Origin: Cocos nucifera
Taxonomy: Eukaryota > Streptophyta > Magnoliopsida > Arecales > Arecaceae
NCBI GenBank assembly: GCA_006176705.1
Contig: QRFJ01000049.1
Location: 930,001-994,000, forward strand
Direction of reading: 5' to 3'
Length of the DNA: 64,000 nt
Part shown: positions 12,190-23,214 of the stretch, piece by piece
How positions within the stretch are numbered: the stretch's first letter is position 1
Layout of the letters: each line of letters opens with the position of its first letter
Translations under genes and position numbers: made by a program
The notes under the pieces: generated by a model
What the model was told of the DNA's origin: nothing
Seen by the model: only the letters and a program-made list of their open reading frames with translations
Database searches by the model: none

Positions 12190-15100
12190 GAGCGATTCGA
12201 TTTCGACCTCCATGGCGCCATTACCGTAGAGGCGAAGAGGTAATCAACTCCCCTTTTCTTCTCGCTTCTAAAAGTTTTTTTCTTTGATCTATTGGATCCT
12301 CGATTCTTGTATTCAGTATCTGTTTGTGAAATCCTGTCTTGAATCGGATGAACTGCTGCTGTCAGTCCAAAGACCTTTCTGTTATCCTGTGGAGGTTTCT
12401 ATGGAATCACTGAGCTCGTGATGGCAATTAGAATTGGCGATGCTTGATAGACGTTCATGGATCCAATTCTTTTTTGGTGTAAGAAGATTTATTAATGTTG
12501 ATTGGGTTTTGAAGCCTTTCTTTCCTAGAACTATGTCCACAGGCATAATGGATTATTTGGTTATTTGGTCTCTGTATGTTTCTGTGACATTCTCTCTCGC
12601 TCGATGTGTGTGCGCCAAACTAGCTTATGAACCTTTTTTTTTTTTTTTTTTCAGTATTTTTTATGATGGACTTGTGCCTGGATAATCTTGGATCTGCTTA
12701 GTTGGTGTCCCTGTTGAGATTTTGCTTGAATTGGAACTTGTGCTGGTTCGATGAGATCACTGAGATTATGATGAAAATTAAGATTGTTGATAGGTGGTAT
12801 TGAGGGGGATTCTTTTTGGACATAAGAAATTTTCGGGTCTTTGGGTTTGAGACCCTTTCGCATCTTTATCTATTATTACAAATGTATCTTGGATAAAATT
12901 TATAAAATATTAAAATGGAACTATACCATGAAAGCGGTTTCTTTTTTGCATCAGTACCATTTGGTTTCTTGGGTTTATTTCGTTATGTTATGACTGATCC
13001 TTTTTTTTTTAAAAAAAAAATACCAGACTAACTTGGATATGTTCTTTTATGATGGACTTATTATCAGATATTCCTGCATTTGCTAGCTAGCGTGAATGGT
13101 TCCCCTGTGTAAATCTTTATTGAATCGAAATTTTTACGATTCAGTCATGGTAATGCATATCGAAAGCTTGCAACTTCTTTGGGTTGATTGATATTCTTAA
13201 ATATTTAATTTTTCTCTTAGTTGCTGTATTTTTCTGTTTAGGGCAGCACACCCGCTTCCGAATCTCCTTAGAAACTCATCGCCATACCTGCTTCATAAGT
13301 TTTCTTTCCTAAGTTTTTTAAGATACCTGTTTCCCTGTACCTGTATTGGACCTGCTTCCAAAAACTAAGATTTTTCTCTGGATTGCTTTCAATATGCCAA
13401 ACAATCTTTCTGCAAGCTGATTGAGTACCCATTATTCTTGTCAAATTGTAGCTTTTAAGTGTTCGAATTGCATTCTAATGTTGTTCTTTCATTGATTATT
13501 ATTGACGCAGAATCTGGTAGTCGCCGGAATTCGCTGGAGTGGAGGTTGATGAGGTCGCTGCCGGAGATCTGCAAAATGAAGTTCCGTCCAGAGCCGGTGG
13601 GGGGTGGTTTCGGTAGGACCCTCCGACGATCAAGTCAACTCCAGTCAACAAGAATGGAATGCTTGGTATGGCCTTCCGTAGAGTTTAGAGGAGAAGAGAG
13701 AAGGGTTTTCAGAATCTGGCGTAAGTGTATCCAGAGGATCCTTTTTATAGAGGAAGCTTGTTGTAACCGCCTTGATTAATGATTGTCGTAACTGTCCTGA
13801 TCAATGCCGATCGTTATGGACTCGATAAATGCCGATCGTTATTGTCGTGTAACCGTAGCGGGATCGCCTGCAGGAATCTATCATAAGAAGTTCGGCTTTC
13901 ATGGAAGTTCGGCCATTGAGAAGCCCGTCCACTGAAGAAGTCCCTAGGGAGTCCGGCTTCCGTAGAAGCTCGGCCGCTGGAGAAGTTCGCTGGGAGTTCG
14001 GCTTCCGTAGAAGCTCGGTCGTTGGAGAAGTTCGCAGAGAGTCCGGCTTCCGTAGAAGCTCGGTTATTGGAGAAGTTCGGTCGAGGGACTATTGCTGCGG
14101 AGTTCGGCTGGCTGAAGGGTCGGCCACTTGAAGAGTTCGGCCAAGACCCATCCGTCGAAGTTCTTCCATGGCTACTGGCCGCATCAAGTTGGGCATCGAA
14201 CTTGACTTCGGCAGGAGCGGGGTTTATCCCCAACACTAGCCCCCCACTCCCGAGTTCGAAACTCGAAGGAAGGGAGTGCAGACAAGACGACTGCCGAAGT
14301 CTTCTTTCGGGCTCCGTGCTGATTTAGGTCGAAGCTCGGGGGAGATCTCATTTGACCGAGGTTGATAGGGTCGCTCGGGGGAGATCTTATCTCCTTTGGC
14401 CGAGGTTGACAGAATTGCTCGAGAGAGATCTTATCTCTGACCGAAGTCGCTTCTCGGGAGAGATCTTATCTATAGCTGAGGTGGTTGCTCGGGAGAGATC
14501 TTATCTCTGGCCGAACTTCTCTGCTTTTCGGGAGTGATCTTATCTTTGGCCGAACTTCTCGGGAGAGATCTTATCTCTAGCCGAGGTGGTCGCTCGGGAG
14601 AGATCTTATCTCTGGCCGAGGTTGCTTTTCGGGAGAGATCTTATCTCTAGCCGAGGTGGTCGCTCGGGAGAGATCTTATCTCTGGCCGAACTTCTCGGGA
14701 GAGATCTTATCTCTAGCCGAGGTGGTCGCTCGGGAGAGATCTTATCTCTGGCCGAGGTTGCTTTTCGGGAGAGATCTTATCTTTGGCCGAACTTCTCGGC
14801 TTTTCGGAGAGATCTTATCTCTAGCCAAGGTGGTCGCTCGGGAGAGATCTTATCTCTGGCCGAGGTTGCTTCTCGGGAGAGATCTTATCTCTGGCCGAAC
14901 TTCTCGGCTTTTCGGGAGAGATCTTATCTCTAGCCGAGGTGGTCGCTCGGGAGAGATCTTATCTCTGGCCGAACTTTTCGGGAGAGATCTTATCTCTAGC
15001 CGAGGTGGTCGCTCGGGAGAGATCTTATCTCTGACCGAGATTGCTTTTCGGAAGAGATCTTATCTCTGACCGAACTTCTCGGCTTTTCGGGAGGTTGATG

Positions 15101-18100
15101 GTCTTTGACCTGCTCGTGTTAGGATGAGGTCTTCCTCCTGTTCCTAACACGGCGACTATTGACTGCTTCTTTCCCTGTCATTACATAGTTTTGGCGCCTA
15201 AAAATAATACACTGTTGAAAGGAAAGAACTTTATTGAAAGGAAGTCACTAGCAATGTATTCTCGAATTCTTTGTAACTCAGGGTCGTGGTAGCGTTGTTC
15301 CTTCGCCCTTCTTCATGCGGACGATCTTTTCTTTCTCATGCTGGCCTCCTCACTTTAGAGCATGCTTCTCTTGGCTTCGACGCTGGGACCTGAGGTAATG
15401 TTGACGACATTGTGAGGCGGCCGACCTTATCGTTTCTTGTTACGGCAGCGCCCTTCACCGATCTTCAAGCTGGCGTCGAACGAATTTACCCAGCCGTCCT
15501 TTTCTGATGAGCTTCTCGATTTCGTCTCGGAGCTGGATGCACTCCTCAGTGTCGTGGCCGTGGTCGCGATGGTAGAGGCAGTACTTGCTTCGGTCATGCT
15601 TGTTTGGGGGAGACCGTAACCCTTCTGGTCTTGGCAGTTGGTTCTTAACTTCTATGAGGATCTGAGTTCGAGGAGCGTTGAGGGGGGCGTAATCGCGGAA
15701 TCTTTTGAGAGGAGGGCTTCTTCGCGCTTCTCTATGAGCTCGAGGAGTTCGGGCCCGCCTGCTACCAGAGGAAGTTCATGAGCGCGACCGAACTTCATTC
15801 GGCTCCCCATTGCCTGCCAGCCGCTTCCTTAAGGCTTCTTCGTCCTTCAACTTGAAGGCTTCTTCCGCACGGGCATATCTCTCGACCAGAGCCAGTAAAT
15901 CGACAAAGTCCCTAGGATACCTTTTCTCCAGGGAGAACAGCAAGTTATTTTTCTGAAGGCCACCCTTGAGTGCGGCCATCGCGATAGACCGGTCTAAGTC
16001 CCGGACTTCCAATGCAGCAGTATTAAACCGGATAATGTAAGCTCGGATGGATTTTCCCTCCTACCTGATGGCCATTAAGGACTCCGAACCTCGGCGCGGA
16101 CGCCGACTACTGACAAAGTGAGCCGCGAATTGTTGACTCATCTGGTCAAACGATAAGATGGTATTTGGCTTGAGCGCCGAGTACCAGTTCCTAGTGGCCC
16201 CTTTAAGGGTAGAGGGGAAAGCCCGGCATAAGATAGCGTCTGGCGCGCCATGGAGCAGCATCGTTGTCCGGAAGGCTTCCAGGTGGTCGATCGGATCGGT
16301 GGTCTTATCGTAGCTCTCGAATTGCGGGAGCTTGAAGTTCGGCGGGACCGGTTCCTACATGATTTTTTGCGAAAAAGGAGGGTCAGTGCAGATGTCATTA
16401 CCGCGTGAGGAGGGAGTGTGACGGAGTTCTTCGATTCATCGGCTCATTTCTAAGAGCCTTTGATCCAGGAGATCTTCGCGGTCTCTGATCTCCAAGGTCT
16501 TCTTGCTGAATGGGTGCAAAGCTTCACCCTGGGTCGAGCCGTGGTCCGAGCAAGGGCTCTCCCTCCGTTGCTTTCCTCTTCCGAGGATTGGAGGTCGGGT
16601 AGCCCATGTCGATTGCCCCTGGACTAGACCACACGGCTCTGGAGAATCCCGCGCCGGTTGAGCTGATAGTAGGGCCTGCTGGTGCATGGCCTGCACCGCC
16701 TGAATTGCCTCAGTGAGGCCACGAACCTGCTGGACGAGCAGATTGAACTGCTCAGCGTCTACCGCGGCTACAGAGTGAGCCTGGGTCGTCGAGGCTGGAG
16801 TGGGAGCGGACGGATCGGAATGGGATCGGGCCGTGGAGGCCGCCGATCGCTGGGTGGAGGCTCTCTTGGGGGGCATCTTTTCATTTTGGAAGGGAATTCG
16901 AAAGAGGAGGAAGAGAGATTTTCCGAGCACTCCTTTAAGAACAAGGGAACATCGGCTTTCTTTAAGAGAGAAATCGTTGTCGGGGCCCTTCCTCTAGCGT
17001 CAATCTGTTAACGCAGAATCTGGTAGTCGTCGGAATTCGCTGGAGTGGAGGTCGATGAGGTCGCCGCCGGGGACCTGCAAAATGAAGTTCCGTCCAGAGT
17101 CGGTGGGGGATGGCTCCGGTAGGACCCTCCGACGATCAAGTCAGCTCCAGTCAACAAGAATGGAATGCTCGGTATGGCCTTCCGTAGAGTTTAGAGGAGA
17201 AGAGAGAAGGGTTTTCAGAACCTGGTGTAAGTGTATCCGGAGGGTCCTTTTTATAGAGGGAGCTTGTTGTAACCGCCTTGATTAATGATTGTCGTAACTG
17301 TCCTGATCAATGCCGATCGTTATGGACTTGATAAATGCCGATCGTTATTGTCGTGTAACCGTAGCGGGATCGCCTGTAGGAATCCATCATAAGAAGTTTG
17401 GCTTTCATGGAAGTTCGGCCATTGAGAAGCCCGTCCACTGAAGAAGTCCGTAGGGAGTCCGGCTTCCGTAGAAGCTCGGCCGCTGGAGAAGTCCGCTGGG
17501 AGTCCGGCTTCCGTAGAAGCTCGGTCGTTGGAGAAGTCTGCAGGAAGTCCGGCTTCCATAGAAGCTCGGTCGTTGGAGAAGTTCGGTCGAGGGACTATTG
17601 CTGCGGAGTTCGGCCGGCTAAAGGGTCGGCCACTTGAAGAGTTCGGCCAAGACCCATCCGCTGAAATTCTTCCGTGGCTACTAGCCGCATCAAGCTGGGC
17701 ACCGAACTTGACTTCGGCAGGAGCGGGGTTTATCCCCAACAATTATAAACACCATTTTTCCTCTGCCACATGAATTCAGAATGAAAATTTGATTCTTAAC
17801 AGGTAATTATATCTGTTGCCTATGACATGTGATGTATTTGGAATTTCAAAGATCCAAGATGAGTTGATGATGTTTGATAATTTATAGATTGCAAAGGAAC
17901 AAGGACAGAGGGGTGCATTAATATCTATCATGGGACATCAAGTTGCCACAATTCAGGAAGAAAGTGCAGGTAAAAAATGTGTTAATGCTAGATCTATCTT
18001 GAGGTTAAAGCATCTGCAGAAAATGGCAACGTGGGCTAGTACGGAAGCTTCAGTTCCTCCTCTAAATGCTTTCTTTGGCCACCTCTTGGCTGCTCATGCA

Positions 18101-21100
18101 GAGGCTGCTAGAGCTCCTCTAGATCCATTTCCTTTTCCTTGAGAAAGGTGAGATTTCTTTTACTAGTTGGCTTTGGCATGCTAAACAATAAGTTTTTGTT
18201 TAAGTTTCAATATCTATGTTCCATTCTCAAAATTTGTGTGCAGATGCAAAACCATTCTACAGCCTGGTTATAACTGCACCATTCGAATTGACAAGAATGA
18301 GATCAAAGCAAGGCCCCGCAAAAGATTGTACATTTCCACCCAGAACAACATTATTTACAAGTGCCATTTCTGTTCTCACCGGAACCTGAAAGGGGGCACG
18401 CCGACAAGCCATGTGAAAGAGGTCTTAGCTGCAAAACCAAGATGCAGGTCAACAGATAAGAAATCAGGAAATGTTATGAAAGATTCAGTAGCTAAGGGGA
18501 AGTTATCTAAGAACAAGCAAGAAAGCATTTATCTGAATTCAAAATCTGTTTCTGCATCAGAAATCACCAGTTCTGGGAAAATCGAAGCAGCAAAGGATCT
18601 TACCGAGAAACGAATGGTGACACGTATGGACAAAACTCGTATTATTCTATCCAAGAAGAATAGCAAAGTATGTATATCAGGATCCAACAGAGAAGATGCT
18701 AGTGGGAGAAAAATTCTTTGTAAGTCCAAGAAAAGTAGGAAAGCCTTGTGTAATTTGAAAGAGACTCCAAAAAGCCGTAAGCACCAAACCAAAAAAAGTA
18801 GAAGCAGTGGTAATCTAGGAAGTTCTGTGGAGAAAAAGGGTACTATCTTGTCAAAGAAGAAGAGGAAAGCGAGTGTATCTGGGTTAGACCTGCTTACTGC
18901 TACTAAAAACTGCTTTGTTGCAACAGATTCAGAAAAAGCCAGAGGCACTAAATGGAAAAGGAGGAAATTGTTACATGTTATGGATGAGATTCCCAGAATT
19001 AGTAAGTGTCAGCCCTTGCTGAGTGTCCACAGTAAGCAAAGTCCAGCCACTCCTTCAGGGAAACTTGGTGAAAAATCATCAAAGAAGAGAAAGAAAGTAA
19101 GTGTATTAGGCTCAGCTAAGCAATCTGATGGTCATAACAGTTCTGCAGCAACAAATTCTGTAAACTCTGTTGGTGGGTCCAGCACAAGGATGAGAAAATT
19201 ATGTCAGTGTGAAAGAGATTGCTGAAACTGATGAACATAGAAGCACACTGAGCATTAGCAATTTAGCAAATCCCTTTCCATTGTAAGTGGCATGGTAACA
19301 AAATTTAGTAGATAGTAACTGTCATTAATTGTTTCCTATTATTTTCATTTTTAATATCATGAATACAACTTGTATTTTTAATTCATCATTTATGTCATTT
19401 GCATGTCCAATATATGTGAACAAGTAGTGAGTGCTCAACTTTTTATAGGAGTCTGTATGGCCAAGATCAAACACCAGCATGATTAGTGTCATAATTGTTG
19501 GAACATGCTCATGTTTTAATTTATATGTTTCAATGCTGAATATTTCATGTGTGATTCATGTGAAGATCCATGCAGGATGTGTTAGTGAACTGGGTCATTA
19601 TCAGATATAGGAAGGAAACAGGTCTAAATGATAGAATTTGCCAGTGATGGCGGGGAGTGGGGGGACCAGTCACATGTAACCTTGAAAGGGAAAAAAAAAG
19701 GCTAATTTAAGAAATGCATGCTCATGGGAGTCATTAAGAATACTTATGGTAGCTTAAGTATAGGATTTGTATAACTTTATACCATTTTTGTTGCTCTCAC
19801 TTCTACTTGGATTTTAAAAAGTCTCCTTAGATTGATGAAGTCTGATTTTAATTCATGCAATTTCAATATATATAGATTTTGAAAGTGAAGCCTCCATTAT
19901 AATTGATGGCCAGGAGATATGATAAGTTAATCCTCTCTCTCTCTCTCTCTCTCAAAGAAGGCATATCATGTTATAGTTACTTCTTTTCTTTGGTGTTAGT
20001 CATCTTTTCTAGAAGGATTCTTCTTTTCTTCTTTGTCTTATTCCTTTTCATATGTCTCCTTTTTTGTTCTCTTCTTCCCACCTTTATTTCTATTCCCTTT
20101 ATCATTTTAGTAAAGAAAGAATCTACTAACAATTGAGGGTTGTTGGTGTTCCTAGGCTAAATCTATGAATTTGTTCCCTTTTATTTTGAGTATCATTATC
20201 CAGGAAATTATGTAAAAAGCACTCTGTTAGCAATTTAAATCTGCGTCGATGCATTAAGGGCATGCTCTTAGTCAATTTCTAGATTAAAAATTTGTTTTAC
20301 TTTGTGAGGGGGGAACATGGCAATGTAAGAGCTCCTTTCCCTTCTATTCCTTTTAAAACTGATTTTCCTGATCAATCATATCCATGAAAATTACACAAAT
20401 CCTCATCCCGGTAGCTTGTTGATATGTAATGAATTTATTTGTGACTCTGGATCATATTAGGACACCTTTGCACGATGTGCCTATTGGGAAGCAAAAACAA
20501 CGAGATTGTAGCATGAAGCTTCTGAATAAGCAAACTAAGCAGAAGAAGACTGCCAAGTAAGAGTAGTATTTGCAGAAAGTCAAACAAGAAATTCCAGCTC
20601 TAAGTAACCTTTTTGGTCATATATGGGTACAGGACAAAGTGCACAGGCTTCGGTTGCAAGCACAAGTAATAAACTTAAGAGTTGTGTACGACAAACTGAT
20701 GCTATAGGTGGTTATCATAGAAACTTGGTCAGGTAAATAAAAGTAAATCAAATTGGTAGTTTATAAGACTAATGCATCAAAAGCTGTTCCCTGGAAGAAT
20801 TTTAGTTATTAATCCATGTTACCTATTTTTTTTAGGCAGTGGCAGGAGTACGAGTTATCTTTCTACAATGAATAGTGGTGACTTTCATTTTATGAGTCAG
20901 GTAACTAAGCCTGAAATGTTTCTCTGCCATTTAGAAAGCTTTCTGGTTGTATTTTGCTTGCATTTAATTGTTATGTTTTATGCATCTAATGTAAATATGC
21001 AGTAATCTGCACCTGTTATGACTGCCCATCAACTTCAGTGTTGCAATCTGGTAATGAAGTATAAAGTTTGCAATATTGCGTTGCTATTTCTTCAAGTATT

Positions 21101-23174
21101 TGTATTGTTTATTGGCAAGTTTGTGATATCACTTCATTGTGCTCCATTCATGTTTATTGTATTAATTTCCAACTTTATTGATGACCACGAAAATTACCAT
21201 ATGAATCATCTATCTTGTAAAATGTAAGCTAGCCGAAAGATATTATTTAGATTTTTTAGCCTCTATAAGTACCCAAGATTTTTCTAGCGCACAGTCGACA
21301 TGGGACTAAAGTCACTAAACACATGCTAGCACTGGCTCTTACATACTTCTCCTGTTTAAGCCTTGGGGCATGTGGACTAGGTGGCACTATAGCACGGGTC
21401 CTTTTGGGGATGACCATGAGCTAATTATGGTGCTTGTGATTGGATTTAGATTCTTATCCTATCAAGGACTTTAGGGCTTAAATGGGAGGGGTGGGTGAGG
21501 ACCTATGTGAGTGTGTATTTAGTTCCATATTGGTTATAAATTGGGGATACTTTGGGTATTTATATAGGACTAAGGAAACCAAATAACGCCTTTCAGTTAT
21601 CCTTTTTGAGTGAGATTTTGAGTTGCTACAATTGGTATCAAAGCAGATCCGATCCATGGCCTATGTAAACTAGGGGACACTATAACATGGGCCATTTTGG
21701 AGCTGATTATGGGCTGATGGTGGAATTGTGGGCATTTAGGCTAATTACTACATGCGAATGCACATAAGGTGGGCTATGTTGGCCACCTATGTGTGGAGCT
21801 CTTTCTCTTTATATAAGGATCCGTGTAGGCATATGTTTAGTTTTACACTTGTTAGGGTCCTTAGGAACCTTAGGGTAAATCTTGAACGCATATACATGGC
21901 AAGGAATCTAAATAATACCTTTAGCTAATCTTTTTGGATGTGGTCCTAGGTTATTGCAAATGTTATCAGAGCAAATCTGGTACATAGCCAATGTGGACTT
22001 GGAGACACTGCAGCATGGTCTCGTATAGGGCTGACCATAGGCCTTTTGTGGTATTTGTGATTGGATATAACCCTTCAGCTTGGCAAGAATGCTAGGGCTT
22101 GAACAAGGGGAGTGTGTGAGGATACATGCGTGTGTGTATTTAGTCCTTTGGTTATGCATTGGTTAGATCTTGGGTAAATTTAGAGGGCTAAGGAACCCAA
22201 ATAACATTTTGGCTAGTCTTTTTGTGTGAGGTCTTGGATTGTTGCGTAGCATTATTTGCAAGTCTATTTTGTTCTTATCAACTTTTCTATTTATCTTTAC
22301 CATTTATTTGTGATCAACTTTCTAGTTTCCTACAGATGGATCTTATGTTTTAATGTTGTTTTTGATAAATAATTTTGCAGAGCTCCAGTGCAAGTACTGG
22401 GCTACAACCTCCTATTGCAATGGACAGCCATCACCTTCACTGCTTAAGCCCGGTATCATTTAGGGTACATGAATAGCTTTTATGTTCACTCACTATGATT
22501 TTATTGACTGCTCTTTCTAGAAACTTTGTGATTGCAACAGATATTTTGAATTGTTTTTGTTATGTCGTTTGTGGTTTACCTATAGTATAAACTTTGCAAG
22601 GATCCAATGTGGCTTATACCCAACTCTCACCAGTTGTAGCTACCAATCAACTTTGCTATTTAAGTCAGGTATTTACAATTAATGTTGCGTAGGCAATATA
22701 TTTGTCTTTACCATTCAGACCTAGATTTTAGATCTACTAGGAAGCTTTTCTTGATGTTATCAAGGGCATTTGATCCTTGGAGATCGTGGAAGTAAGCTTG
22801 CTGAACTCTACACTGTGTTCTGGACTACCCGGCATTCTTATCATTCTATTAGCATTTAATTTTTGATATGCTTATGATTTAATATGGCTTAAGACTGTTT
22901 GACTACTGTTAGCTTTGATCAAACAAATTTGCAGGGTTCCAATGTGAATGCCACAATGCAGTCACCCATTATAATGCCTAGCCATCAACATAACTGTTTA
23001 GGGCCTTTAGGTCAGGTGAGATCTGAGAAACCATGCCCTTGCAGAAACAATGTGACAAGTCATGTTTATGGAGTTGCATTATAAGCTGTTAGTCTTGAAG
23101 GATGCTGTTCTTGTTGGAGTTGAACTATACATTCATGAAGTTGCTATTTTATTTTTTTTGGTGGTTTCTAATGG

Positions 23175-23214
<40 letters not shown>

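Larger units (their letters stand above)
13503..17741 (-). mobile_element. Complete non-autonomous LTR retrotransposon carrying only gag (TR-GAG type)
   Basis: Two direct LTRs of 733 bases bound a 2773-base interior. Perfect 5-base target duplications ATTAT flank it (13498-13502 and 17742-17746). Orientation is - : gag reads leftward, and the purine-rich tract is the complement of 14236-14251, next to the left LTR. The interior holds one Gypsy-type gag frame and a hairpin array, and no protease, reverse transcriptase, RNase H or integrase. This matches terminal-repeat retrotransposons with a GAG domain, which must borrow enzymes. The LTRs differ at roughly one base in twenty by eye, so the insertion is not recent. 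It lies antisense in an intron of the Rpr2-domain gene. Confidence 0.9.

Noticed and set aside
12434..12685. 83-codon open frame downstream of the first exon
   Set aside because: Lies in intron 1; composition is T-rich and no similarity is recognisable.
13814..14236. 140-codon - strand frame, repeated at 17320-17742
   Set aside because: It is within the LTRs of the gag-only element; its repeats are LTR direct repeats, not a protein family I can identify.
14352..15069. Open frames of 60-140 codons with repeating E-R-S-Y-L-W-P peptides
   Set aside because: They are translations of the tandem hairpin array inside the gag-only element, open in several frames at once.
14338..15092. CRISPR-like array
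   Set aside because: This is plant nuclear DNA; units are contiguous with recurring spacers and lie inside a retrotransposon.
18140..18142. TGA read as selenocysteine at the zinc-ribbon Cys position
   Set aside because: Land plants lack the selenocysteine insertion machinery, so a mutation or sequence error is far more likely.
18529..18948. 139-codon open frame on the - strand
   Set aside because: Shadow of the Lys/Ser-rich exon 3 on the + strand; no splice or domain support.
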